Source: Acidimicrobiales bacterium (lineage in GTDB: Bacteria; Actinomycetota; Acidimicrobiia; Acidimicrobiales; SHLQ01). Taken from it: DNA of 15,142 nt. Position 1 is the stretch's first letter. The number at the start of each line of letters is the position of its first letter. The notes under the pieces are model-generated. The model did no database searches. It saw only the letters and a list, made by a program, of their open reading frames with translations, and was not told where the DNA came from. The translations under genes were made by a program, and so were the position numbers. Shown piece by piece: positions 1-6,711 of the stretch. The stretch lies in the NCBI GenBank assembly GCA_013002375.1, contig JABDJW010000302.1:1-15142 (forward strand). The letters run 5' to 3'.

Positions 1-1
1 G

Positions 2-1336
2 GTGATCAACCTGCTCGACACGCCGGGTCACCGGGATTTCTCGGAAGACACCTACCGGGTGCTGGCCGCAGCCGACGCCGCCGTCATGGTGCTCGACGCG
101 GCCAAGGGCATCGAGCCGCAAACCCTGAAACTCTTCGAGGTCTGCAAGTCGCGCAACATGCCGCTCATCAGCTTCATCAACAAGTGGGATCGCCCTGGCC
201 GCGATCCGCTCGACCTCATCGACGAGATCGAGCAACAGATCGGTGTGGTGCCGACACCGGTCACGTGGCCGGTCGGCATCGCCGGCGACTTCCGGGGCGT
301 CATCGATCGCCAGTCCGGCGACTTCGTCCGGTTCACCCGCACCGCCCGGGGGGCCACCGAAGCACCGGAGGAAATCGTCGAGGCCGGCCGGGCCGAGGTC
401 GAAGAAGCCGAGGCCTGGAGCACGGCGATGGAGGAAACGGGCATCCTCGACGCCATCGGCGCCGACCATGACACCGAACTCTTCCTGGCCGGTGAGACCA
501 CGCCGCTGCTCTTCGGCTCGGCCCTCACCAACTTCGGGGTACGGCTGCTGCTCGACACCGTGGTCGACCTGGTACCTCCCCCGGCGCCGCGACCCGATGC
601 CAAGGGCGAACCGCGACCCATCGACAGCCCGTTCTCCGGCTTCGTGTTCAAGGTCCAGGCCAACATGGACCCCGCCCACCGCGACCGCATCGCCTTCTTC
701 CGGGTCTGTTCGGGGGTGTTCGAGCGAGGCATGACCGTGACCCACGACGGCACCGGCAAGCCGTTCGGCACCAAGTACGCCCACACGGTGCACGGTCAAG
801 ATCGCGAGACGATCGACGAAGCCTTCCCCGGCGACATCGTCGGCTTGGTGAACGCGACCGACTTCCGCATCGGCGACACGATCTGGCAGGACCAGTCGGT
901 GACCTACGACGGCATCCCCAGCTTCGCCCCGGAACACTTCAGCGTGGCCCGGGTGCGCGACACCGGCCGGTTCAAGCAGTTCCGAAAGGGCATTTCACAG
1001 CTCGACGAAGAAGGCGTGGTGCAGGTGCTGCGCGATCCCGACATCGGCGATCAGGCGCCGGTGCTGGCCGCGGTGGGGCCCATGCAGTTCGAGGTTGCCG
1101 TGCACCGGCTCGAGAACGAATTCGGGGCGCCGGTCGAACTCAACCCGACCAGCTACAAGGTGTGTCGGCGCACTGACGAGGCCAGCGCGCCCACCCTGCG
1201 GGCCATGCAAGGCGTCGATGTGCTGGTCCGCAGCGACGGTACCCACCTGGCGTTGTTCGAGAGCCCGTACTGGCTCGATCGGTTGGCCGCCGATCAGCCC
1301 GAGCTGGTGCTCGAGAAACTCATCGCCGAAGGCTAG
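2..1336 (+). CDS. prfC: Peptide chain release factor 3 (RF3), 5'-truncated by the window edge
   Basis: RF3 is a cytoplasmic translational GTPase that recycles RF1 and RF2 from the ribosome after peptide release. The visible 444 residues start just before the G3 motif DTPGH (residues 6-10), so the P-loop and switch I lie outside the window. The G4 motif is NKWD (60-63), followed by RPGRDPLDLIDEIE, an RF3-type stretch. GSAL near residue 172 fits G5. The rest fits RF3 domains II and III, including PFSGFVFKVQANMDPAHRDR and VGPMQFEVAVHRLENEFG. Full RF3 is about 525-530 residues, so some 80 are missing. The codon at position 2 is an internal GTG, not the true start. RF3 typically has NKLD at G4; Trp here is a mild variation. 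The TAG stop overlaps the stop of the convergent TetR gene. Family assignment is secure. Confidence 0.95.
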   Translation: MINLLDTPGHRDFSEDTYRVLAAADAAVMVLDAAKGIEPQTLKLFEVCKSRNMPLISFINKWDRPGRDPLDLIDEIEQQIGVVPTPVTWPVGIAGDFRGVIDRQSGDFVRFTRTARGATEAPEEIVEAGRAEVEEAEAWSTAMEETGILDAIGADHDTELFLAGETTPLLFGSALTNFGVRLLLDTVVDLVPPPAPRPDAKGEPRPIDSPFSGFVFKVQANMDPAHRDRIAFFRVCSGVFERGMTVTHDGTGKPFGTKYAHTVHGQDRETIDEAFPGDIVGLVNATDFRIGDTIWQDQSVTYDGIPSFAPEHFSVARVRDTGRFKQFRKGISQLDEEGVVQVLRDPDIGDQAPVLAAVGPMQFEVAVHRLENEFGAPVELNPTSYKVCRRTDEASAPTLRAMQGVDVLVRSDGTHLALFESPYWLDRLAADQPELVLEKLIAEG

Positions 1337-1965
1337 CGGGTCGCCTCGGTGGGTTCGACCGAGCCGTCGGTGATGTCGATCAGATTGAACGCCGACTGAG
1401 CGGCCACTTCGCCGACCCAGCGAATTGCCGCATCGACCCGTTCGGTGTCGCCGGTCGCCGTCTCGTCGAGGGCGAGCCCATTCAACAAGGCAAGCAAAAT
1501 GGTGGAGCCCAGTTTTGGATTGCCGGCATGATTGCCGGCGGCAAGTGACGCCTCTATCCGTTCCCGGCGAACCTGCATCAATTCGGCGGGCACCTGGCTG
1601 TCGTCGCCGCGGCGACCGGTGGTGACAACGACCTCGGTCAGCAACTGACGCCAGCGTTCACCTTCTTCGGTGTGATCTTCGTCCCAATAGCGGTCGACGA
1701 CCTCGCTCGGGGTGGTCGCCAAGGCGGCTACTCGGCGCGATCGCTGCTGGTAGACCATGACGATGTGCTCCAGGGCGTCCTGGATCATCTGCTCCTTTGA
1801 GCCGAATTGGTAAGCGATCGTGTATGTGCTCGTGCCCAATGCCTTCGCCAACGGGCGCAGCGAAAGCTCGCTGATGCCCTGCTCGAGCAGGTACTCGACA
1901 ATGTCATCGAGCAACTCGACTTTGCGGTCAGGATTTGGATGCCGTCCCAATTGCACGCCTCTCAC
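1333..1965 (-). CDS. TetR/AcrR-family transcriptional regulator
   Basis: This is a 210-residue putative DNA-binding repressor of normal TetR length. The N-terminal helix-turn-helix lies at about residues 31-65 (LSLRPLAKALGTSTYTIAYQFGSKEQMIQDAL). The C-terminal ligand domain is not recognisable. The coordinates give the longest reading, from a GTG at 1965 that has no convincing ribosome binding site. A TTG at 1950 has AGAGG (1958-1962 on the plus strand as cctct) seven bases upstream, so the protein may be five residues shorter. The gene diverges from the dehydrogenase homologue that starts at 2174, a common layout for a regulator and its target, but no clear operator was seen between them. 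Its TAG shares CTAG (1333-1336) with the prfC stop. Ligand and targets are unknown. Confidence 0.88.
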   Translation of the reverse strand: MRGVQLGRHPNPDRKVELLDDIVEYLLEQGISELSLRPLAKALGTSTYTIAYQFGSKEQMIQDALEHIVMVYQQRSRRVAALATTPSEVVDRYWDEDHTEEGERWRQLLTEVVVTTGRRGDDSQVPAELMQVRRERIEASLAAGNHAGNPKLGSTILLALLNGLALDETATGDTERVDAAIRWVGEVAAQSAFNLIDITDGSVEPTEATR

Positions 1966-2173
1966 CTCAGCGTGCCGACGTTCTGGTTGCCCAGTCGTTC
2001 CGAGAACTTCGGCTCATTTCGTGTGCAAGTGAAAAACCTAGATGCAGGACGGCCGTTATGGAGCAATCCAACCGCTATTCTTTTTCTGCCTAGTAAACGG
2101 ACATTTGCGATCACGCTTGTCTGGTCCGCGGCGGCGGATTGGCTGCGATCGGCCGGCCACGGGAGAATGCAGC
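1966..2173. other. Divergent intergenic region between TetR and dehydrogenase homologue
   Basis: This 208-bp gap must hold promoters for both flanking genes. It has a relatively AT-rich patch around 2025-2105, unlike the GC-rich coding DNA either side. I found no convincing long inverted repeat and no clear -35/-10 pair. A 5' extension of the dehydrogenase frame into this region (to an ATG at 2042) is possible on paper, but its sequence does not look like coding DNA. Confidence 0.4.
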
Positions 2174-3187
2174 GTGCGCATACACAAGTTCTCCACCGTC
2201 GACGCATTCGTGGCGATCGACCTCGACGATGCCGAACGCTCCGTCGGCATCGTGCGACGGGCCCGCAAGATCCTCCAGGGGGGCGCCAAGGATCTCGCCC
2301 GGTCCCAGACCTATGCGTTCGCGGCCCACGAGCTCGAGTACGGCGGGGCGTCGGCCGGCATCAACGGCATCGGCGAAGGCTCCGAGGACGCGCCGAGCGC
2401 GTTCGCGGCCGAAGCGGCCGATCTCGTCGCCACCGGGACGTTCCTACCCGATCCCGGCAAGGGCATGACCGAAGCCGACCTGGCGCCCTTGCGCGCCGCC
2501 GACCCCCGCAACACCGCGGCCGACCAGGCGGTGCTGACCGCGGCATCGGTTGCCGGCAGCCTCGAGGCCGCCCTCGGCGTGCTCGACGGCCGCACCATCG
2601 CGATCGAAGGGTTCGAGAACGGCGGCGCCGAAGTGGCCAAGGCGGTAGTCGGGCGCGGCGCCAAAGTCACCGCCGTGGCCACCAGCGCCGGCATGGTCGC
2701 CAACACCTATGGCCTCGACGTCAACGCCATGGCCGACGCGTTCGGTCGCATGGGCCCCGGGTTCATCGACGAGTTCGGCGACGTGAAGACCGCCCACTTC
2801 ATCGCCGGCGCCGAAACCGACGGGCTCACCTATGCCTCCAAGATGGGAGCCCTCAACCATCAGGCCGCCGGCTTCGTCAAGGCCAAGGCCGTGGCGACCG
2901 CCGCGCCCATGGTCATGACCGCCAAAGCACTGGCCGTGCTGCGCCGGGCCGACGTGCTGGCCCTCCCCGATTTCGTGACGACCGCCGGCCCCATCGTCGG
3001 CTGGGAGGCCGCCGGCGGCACACCGGCCGACGCCCTGACCGCACAAGCAGCGGCCGCAGCCGGAGCGATCATCGACGAAGTCCGCGACCACCCCGACGGC
3101 CCCCTCCTCGGTGCCTGCTACAAGGCCGAGGCCTTTCTCGGCACCTGGCAGGAACAACTGCCGTTCGGCCGCCCGCTCGCGCCCTAG
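2174..3187 (+). CDS. Glu/Leu/Phe/Val dehydrogenase-family protein lacking the active-site lysines
   Basis: This 337-residue protein resembles amino-acid dehydrogenases, which oxidatively deaminate Glu, Leu, Phe or Val with NAD(P). The GTG at 2174 is chosen because GGGAGA (2161-2166) sits seven bases upstream. TYAFAAHELEYGGAS (46-60) aligns without gaps to the leucine dehydrogenase segment TYKNAAAGLNLGGGK, but the substrate lysine is Ala48 and the catalytic lysine is Ser60. PDPGKG (92-97) fits the segment with the conserved Asp. IAIEGFENGGAEVAKAVV (142-159) fits the Rossmann dinucleotide loop. FVKAKAVATAAP (234-245) aligns with the family's KAKIVAEGAN region, and LPDFVTTAG (264-272) with PDILANAG. 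The fold is well supported; normal deaminase activity is doubtful. The adjacent divergent TetR gene may control it. It could be a binding protein, a regulator, or an enzyme with altered chemistry. Confidence 0.8.
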   Translation: MRIHKFSTVDAFVAIDLDDAERSVGIVRRARKILQGGAKDLARSQTYAFAAHELEYGGASAGINGIGEGSEDAPSAFAAEAADLVATGTFLPDPGKGMTEADLAPLRAADPRNTAADQAVLTAASVAGSLEAALGVLDGRTIAIEGFENGGAEVAKAVVGRGAKVTAVATSAGMVANTYGLDVNAMADAFGRMGPGFIDEFGDVKTAHFIAGAETDGLTYASKMGALNHQAAGFVKAKAVATAAPMVMTAKALAVLRRADVLALPDFVTTAGPIVGWEAAGGTPADALTAQAAAAAGAIIDEVRDHPDGPLLGACYKAEAFLGTWQEQLPFGRPLAP

Positions 3188-3194
3188 CCTTCGA

Positions 3195-3200
3195 TACCCT
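3195..3200 (+). promoter_or_regulatory. Possible -10 box for tRNA-Ala
   Basis: TACCCT matches TANNNT and would place transcription start about five bases before the mature tRNA 5' end. It lies just past the stop of the upstream gene. No good -35 hexamer is visible at 16-18 bp, so this is weak. Confidence 0.3.
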
Positions 3201-3211
3201 GGGACGCTCTT

Positions 3212-3285
3212 GGGGCTGTAGCTCAGTTGGCTAGAGCACCTGCTTTGCAAGCAGGGGGTCGCGGGTTCGATTCCCGCCAGCTCCA
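3212..3285 (+). tRNA. tRNA-Ala, anticodon TGC
   Basis: The 74-nt sequence folds as a complete cloverleaf. The acceptor stem pairs GGGGCTG (3212-3218) with CAGCTCC (3278-3284) and contains the G3:U70 wobble pair, the classic alanine identity element. The anticodon arm is CCTGC, loop TTTGCAA, GCAGG (3239-3255), with anticodon TGC at 3246-3248, reading GCA and probably other GCN codons. The T arm contains GGTTCGATTCC. The discriminator is A3285. CCA is not encoded, so it would be added after transcription. The first palindromic repeat starts only two bases after the 3' end. Confidence 0.98.
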
Positions 3286-3612
3286 CGGCAACTCTTCGGC
3301 CCTGGCGGGCCTCGGGAGTTGCTTTGTCTTTTCGCCCTGGGCGCGAAAAGACCCCGGCAATCCTTCGGCCGCTGGGCGGCCTCGGGGATTGCTTGGCCTT
3401 TCGGCTGGCGCCGAAACGCCCGTGTCCCGAACTGCCGCTTTCGACGGCAGACCCACAGCAACTTCTGCCGGACTGCCGTTTTCGCCCCCTGGGCGAAAAG
3501 GGCCTAAGTGACGAGGCCGCCAGGCCGAGGAACGACGGCAACTCTTCGGCCGCAGGGCGGCCTCGGGAGTTGCTTGGTCTTTTCGCCCAGGGGGCGAAAA
3601 GACCCCGGGGCG
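3286..3612. repeat. Non-coding array of two alternating palindrome families (A and B)
   Basis: This 327-bp stretch between tRNA-Ala and the TetR stop has no credible gene. Family A has outer arms GCAACTC/GAGTTGC (or GCAATCC/GGATTGC) around TTCGGCC...GGCCTCGG. Copies are at 3288-3322, 3357-3392 and 3538-3573. Family B has arms of the type TCTTTTCGCCC/GGGCGAAAAGA. Copies are at 3326-3352, 3475-3503 and 3576-3604, with a degenerate one at about 3395-3420. The order is A B A b - B A B. A smaller hairpin, CTGCCG/CGGCAG, lies at 3432-3450. The best B copy is a perfect 13-bp stem with a 3-nt loop. REP/BIME-like repeats or stacked terminators without U tracts are the likeliest explanations. Confidence 0.85.
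3576..3604 (-). terminator. Perfect 13-bp hairpin, likely terminator of the TetR gene
   Basis: GGTCTTTTCGCCC (3576-3588) and GGGCGAAAAGACC (3592-3604) pair perfectly around loop AGG. On the minus strand it begins nine bases after the TetR TAG at 3613. There is no U tract, so it would be a U-less actinobacterial-type terminator. It is also the best copy of palindrome family B. Confidence 0.55.
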
Positions 3613-4242
3613 CTAGCCGGTCTTCGGAACGACGGGGTCAACGGCGGCGGCGAGGACGGCGAGGATGTCGGGGCCGTAGCGTTCGATCTCGGCCGAGCCG
3701 AACTGCACCACGGCCATCAACATCGAGATGTAAATGCTGACGGCACCGCTGGCCATGGCCACCGGATCGACATCGGGCCGCACCGTCCCGGTCGCTTGCT
3801 CGTCCTTCAACCGCGCCGCCATGGTGGCCCGCAGCTCCTCGAGAGCCGGAAGTTCGATCATCCGGCCGATGGCGGTCGGCTCGAGCCCGGCCAGGACCCG
3901 GCGCGCCAGCGGATGGCGATCGAGGCTGTCGAGCAACGTGAAGATCAACGATTCGCGCCACGCCCGGTTGGCCACCGAAACACTGCCATCGTCGATCACC
4001 GAGGAGATGCCGTCGTTGATCACGCCGGCCGCGTCCTGGTCGAGAGCGGCACGGAACAGATCTTCCTTGTTGTCGAAGTAGGCGTACGCGAGCGTGCCGC
4101 TGACGCCGGCATGTCGGGCGATGTCGGCCACCTTGGTCGCCTTGAAGCCATCCGCCGCGAAGCGTTCGACCGCGGCATCCAGGATCAGCTGACGCGACTG
4201 TTCACCCTTGGTGCTGGAGGATTCGGCAGGTGACTTCGGCAT
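3613..4242 (-). CDS. TetR-family regulator, EthR-like by position
   Basis: This 209-residue protein has a TetR helix-turn-helix at about residues 35-67 (TKVADIARHAGVSGTLAYAYFDNKEDLFRAAL), preceded by a polar N-terminal tail. The rest should form the ligand-binding dimer domain, with ISMLMAVVQFG near the C-terminus. The ATG at 4242 is supported by a -10-like TATGCT (4254-4259 on the minus strand), giving a very short leader. It lies 61 bp from, and divergent to, a hydrolase/EthA-like monooxygenase/SDR operon. In Mycobacterium tuberculosis the TetR repressor EthR sits divergent to ethA. I infer that this protein represses the operon and itself through the inverted repeat at 4263-4291. I do not claim EthR orthology from sequence. 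Confidence 0.9.
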   Translation of the reverse strand: MPKSPAESSSTKGEQSRQLILDAAVERFAADGFKATKVADIARHAGVSGTLAYAYFDNKEDLFRAALDQDAAGVINDGISSVIDDGSVSVANRAWRESLIFTLLDSLDRHPLARRVLAGLEPTAIGRMIELPALEELRATMAARLKDEQATGTVRPDVDPVAMASGAVSIYISMLMAVVQFGSAEIERYGPDILAVLAAAVDPVVPKTG

Positions 4243-4262
4243 GTGACAAAGGTAGCATAATT

Positions 4263-4291
4263 GAGGGATTGAGCATTTTACTCAAATCCTC
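4263..4291. promoter_or_regulatory. Imperfect inverted repeat, candidate TetR operator
   Basis: The arms GAGGGATTGAG (4263-4273) and CTCAAATCCTC (4281-4291) are complementary at 9 of 11 positions, with a 7-bp AT-rich spacer. The 29-bp site lies between the divergent TetR and operon starts and covers the putative plus-strand -35 box, as expected for a repressor site. Confidence 0.6.
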
Positions 4292-4303
4292 TAGGATGCC
4301 GCT
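4270..4303 (+). promoter_or_regulatory. Promoter of the hydrolase/monooxygenase/SDR operon, probably leaderless
   Basis: A -35-like TTGAGC (4270-4275) and a -10-like TAGGAT (4292-4297) are 16 bp apart. The -10 box ends six bases before the ATG at 4304, so transcription would start at or next to the start codon. There is no Shine-Dalgarno sequence. The -35 box lies inside the candidate operator. Confidence 0.6.
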
Positions 4304-5218
4304 ATGACCCAGACGATGCCCCTCCCTCCTGCTTCGACTGCTCCTGCGCCTGCGCCCCTCACCCAGGCCAGCAGCGACCGAGTCGTACCGGCCCGCCGCA
4401 TGTCGTTCTACGACTCCCTGGCCGACCTTCCCAAGCATTTTGCCAACGGCGACCTGATCAACAGCCACATCATCGCCTCGCTCTCGAGCGTCTTCCCCGA
4501 CGGTGAAGATTTCTTCGTCCGGTCGGTGCGTCACTTTCGCGACCAGATCACCGATCCGGTGCTCAAACGCCAGGTCGCCGGCTTCATCGGCCAAGAGGCG
4601 ATCCATGGTCGCGAACACCGGGCCTTCAACGACCGCCTTCACGAGCTCGGCTACCCGACCAAGAAGCTCGAGCAAATCACGAAACGCACGTTGGCCTTCC
4701 GCGAGCGCCACATGTCGCCCACCGCAAACCTCGCGACCACTGCGGCGCTCGAACACTTCACCGCCACCCTCGCCGAGATCCTGCTGCGCGACGAAGACGC
4801 GCGCGAACTGATCGGCTCGCCCGCGGTCACCGACGTCTTCCTGTGGCATGCCTTCGAGGAATGCGAACACAAGGCCGTGGCCTTCGATGTGTACAAGGCC
4901 GTCGGTGGTTCCGAACGCACCCGGCGGTGGACGATGAACTTCATCTGCTTTTCCTTCATCGGCGGCATGTCTCTGCAAACCCTGCTCACCATTTTGCGCG
5001 ACCGCGACACGTACCGTCGCGATCGGCTGATCCCCAGCCTGCGCCAGCTGCGCCATACGCCATTCCTCAGACGGTCGGTGTGGCACAAGCTGCGCGACTT
5101 CAACCGACCCGACTTCCACCCGGACGATCACGAGACCAACGATCTCCTCGCCGAGTGGCAGGAGCGGCTCTTTGGCCCGAACGGCGAGCTCACCACCTAC
5201 CTCGCGGGTACTGCGTGA
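4304..5218 (+). CDS. Predicted metal-dependent hydrolase (PF10118-like)
   Basis: This 304-residue protein resembles the uncharacterised predicted metal-dependent hydrolase family PF10118. Candidate metal ligands fall in helical motifs: QEAIHGREH (97-105, with E98, H101 and H105), LEHF (149-152, with E150 and H151) and WHAFEECEHK (181-190, with H182, E185, E188 and H189). Repeated Glu/His motifs of this sort suggest a ferritin-like di-metal helical bundle. The first 30 residues are Pro/Ala-rich and probably disordered. WTMNFICFSFIGGMSLQTLL (209-228) is hydrophobic and may associate with membrane. The start is set by the -10 box six bases upstream. The stop overlaps the monooxygenase start in GTGA (5215-5218), indicating translational coupling. 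The substrate is unknown; an oxygen-dependent role is possible. Confidence 0.85.
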   Translation: MTQTMPLPPASTAPAPAPLTQASSDRVVPARRMSFYDSLADLPKHFANGDLINSHIIASLSSVFPDGEDFFVRSVRHFRDQITDPVLKRQVAGFIGQEAIHGREHRAFNDRLHELGYPTKKLEQITKRTLAFRERHMSPTANLATTAALEHFTATLAEILLRDEDARELIGSPAVTDVFLWHAFEECEHKAVAFDVYKAVGGSERTRRWTMNFICFSFIGGMSLQTLLTILRDRDTYRRDRLIPSLRQLRHTPFLRRSVWHKLRDFNRPDFHPDDHETNDLLAEWQERLFGPNGELTTYLAGTA

Positions 5219-6711
5219 CCGAACACCTCGACGTCATCGTCGTCGGCGCAGGCCTTTCGGGCATCGCCGCCGCGCACCACCTCCAGACCACGGCCCCCTG
5301 GGCCGACTACGCCATCCTCGAGATGCGCGACGCCATGGGCGGCACCTGGGATCTGTTCCGCTACCCGGGTATCCGTTCCGACTCCGATATGCACACCATG
5401 GGCTACTCGTTCCGGCCCTGGAAGGGCACCGATTCCCTGGCCGCCGGACCCGACATTCGGGAATACATCGAAGCGACCGCGCGCGATGAAGGCATCGACC
5501 AGCACATCCGCTACGGCCATCGCATCGTCGCGGCCGATTGGTCCACGCCCGACGCCCGATGGAACGTCACCGCCGAACGCCGCGATCCGGCGACCGGTGA
5601 GGTCCACGACGTGCAGCTCACCGCGGGGTTCGTGTTCTCCTGCACGGGCTACTACCGCTACGACCGCGGCCACACCCCCGAATTCCCCGGCTCCGACGAC
5701 TTCACCGGCACGATCGTTCATCCGCAGTTCTGGCCCGAGGATCTCGACTATGCCGGCCAGCGCATCGTCGTGATCGGCAGCGGCGCCACCGCGGTCACCC
5801 TCATCCCGGCCCTGGCCGAGACCGCCGGCCACGTGACGATGCTTCAGCGCTCGCCCACCTACATCGCCTCGGTACCGGAAAAGGACCACCTCGGCATCGC
5901 GGCCTACAAGCTGCTGCCCGATCGGTGGGCCGGATCGTTCGTGCGCTGGTTCCGCGCCCTGTCGACCCAGTGGTTCTACGAGTTCGCCCAGAAGCGACCC
6001 CGGCCGATCAAGAAGATGCTTCGCAAGGGAGTTGAGCGCGAACTGCCCGACGACTTCGACATCGATACCCATTTCACGCCGCAGTACGACCCGTGGGATC
6101 AACGCTTGTGCGCAGCGCCGGCCGGCGACATCTTCAAGGTCATTCGTGACGGCTCGGCATCGGTCGTCACCGACCACATCGAGACGTTCACGCCGACCGG
6201 AATCAAGCTGCAGTCCGGCGAAGAACTCGAGGCCGACATCATCGTGACTGCGACCGGGCTCGAGCTGTTGTTTCTCGGCGGCATCGAGCTGTCGGTCGAC
6301 GGCGATCCGGTCGAGGTCAACGAGCGGCTCACCTACAAGGGCATGATGCTCGAGGGCGTGCCCAACCTGGCGATGGCGGTGGGGTACACCAATGCCTCGT
6401 GGACCCTGAAGTGCGATCTCACCGCCGACTATGTCGCTCGGCTGCTCACCGCGATGCGCGAGCGGGGCCAGGCCCAGTGCACACCGGTCAACACCGATGG
6501 CAACGTCAGCCCCGAACCGCTGCTGACGCTCACCGCCGGATACATCCAGCGATCACTGCACCTCCTCCCCCGCCAGGGCCAGGCCGCGCCGTGGCGCAAC
6601 TACCAGAGCTATTGGCGCGACTATCGGGCCATGAAGCGAGGCGAGATGTTCGACGGCTCGCTGGTACTGTCGAATCCCACGTCACAACCCGAGCTCGAAG
6701 GGGTCGGCTGA
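5215..6711 (+). CDS. ethA: EthA-family FAD-dependent Baeyer-Villiger monooxygenase
   Basis: The 498-residue product belongs to the class B flavoprotein monooxygenases, which use FAD, NADPH and O2 to insert oxygen next to a ketone or to oxidise sulfur. The FAD loop GAGLSG is at 11-16, GGTWDLFRYPGIRSDSDM at 42-59, the Baeyer-Villiger fingerprint FxGxxxHxxxW at 163-173 (FTGTIVHPQFW), and the NADPH loop GSGATA at 188-193. From memory of M. tuberculosis EthA (489 residues), long stretches match closely, including AILE-R--MGGTWDLFRYPGIRSD, HPQ-WPEDLDY, VTMLQRSPTYI, PWDQRLC and VGYTNASWTLK. The start is GTG at 5215, overlapping the upstream TGA. The stop overlaps the next ATG by one base. The middle position in the operon suggests it oxidises a substrate shared with its neighbours. 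The natural substrate cannot be deduced. Confidence 0.93.
   Translation: MTEHLDVIVVGAGLSGIAAAHHLQTTAPWADYAILEMRDAMGGTWDLFRYPGIRSDSDMHTMGYSFRPWKGTDSLAAGPDIREYIEATARDEGIDQHIRYGHRIVAADWSTPDARWNVTAERRDPATGEVHDVQLTAGFVFSCTGYYRYDRGHTPEFPGSDDFTGTIVHPQFWPEDLDYAGQRIVVIGSGATAVTLIPALAETAGHVTMLQRSPTYIASVPEKDHLGIAAYKLLPDRWAGSFVRWFRALSTQWFYEFAQKRPRPIKKMLRKGVERELPDDFDIDTHFTPQYDPWDQRLCAAPAGDIFKVIRDGSASVVTDHIETFTPTGIKLQSGEELEADIIVTATGLELLFLGGIELSVDGDPVEVNERLTYKGMMLEGVPNLAMAVGYTNASWTLKCDLTADYVARLLTAMRERGQAQCTPVNTDGNVSPEPLLTLTAGYIQRSLHLLPRQGQAAPWRNYQSYWRDYRAMKRGEMFDGSLVLSNPTSQPELEGVG

Noticed and set aside
1807..3234. 475-codon plus-strand open frame overlapping TetR and the dehydrogenase homologue
   Set aside because: Its product is Arg-rich with low complexity and resembles no family. 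It is an out-of-frame shadow of well-supported genes in GC-rich DNA.
3212..3285. tRNA-Ala as an integration (att) site
   Set aside because: No integrase, no second copy of the tRNA 3' end within the window and no composition shift on either side.
3227..3511. Small open frames over tRNA-Ala and the palindromes on both strands
   Set aside because: They begin inside the tRNA and translate hairpin arms; such ORFs are well-known false predictions.
2444..3541. 365-codon minus-strand open frame antisense to the dehydrogenase homologue, tRNA and palindromes
   Set aside because: It runs through a tRNA and non-coding repeats, has Gly/Arg-rich composition and no recognisable domain.
4202..5131. 309-codon minus-strand open frame antisense to the PF10118-like gene
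   Set aside because: The plus-strand gene has conserved metal motifs and a promoter; this frame has no domain and would cross the divergent promoter region.
5197..6177. 326-codon minus-strand open frame antisense to the monooxygenase
   Set aside because: Shadow of a strongly conserved gene; composition is Gly/Val/Asp-rich without motifs.
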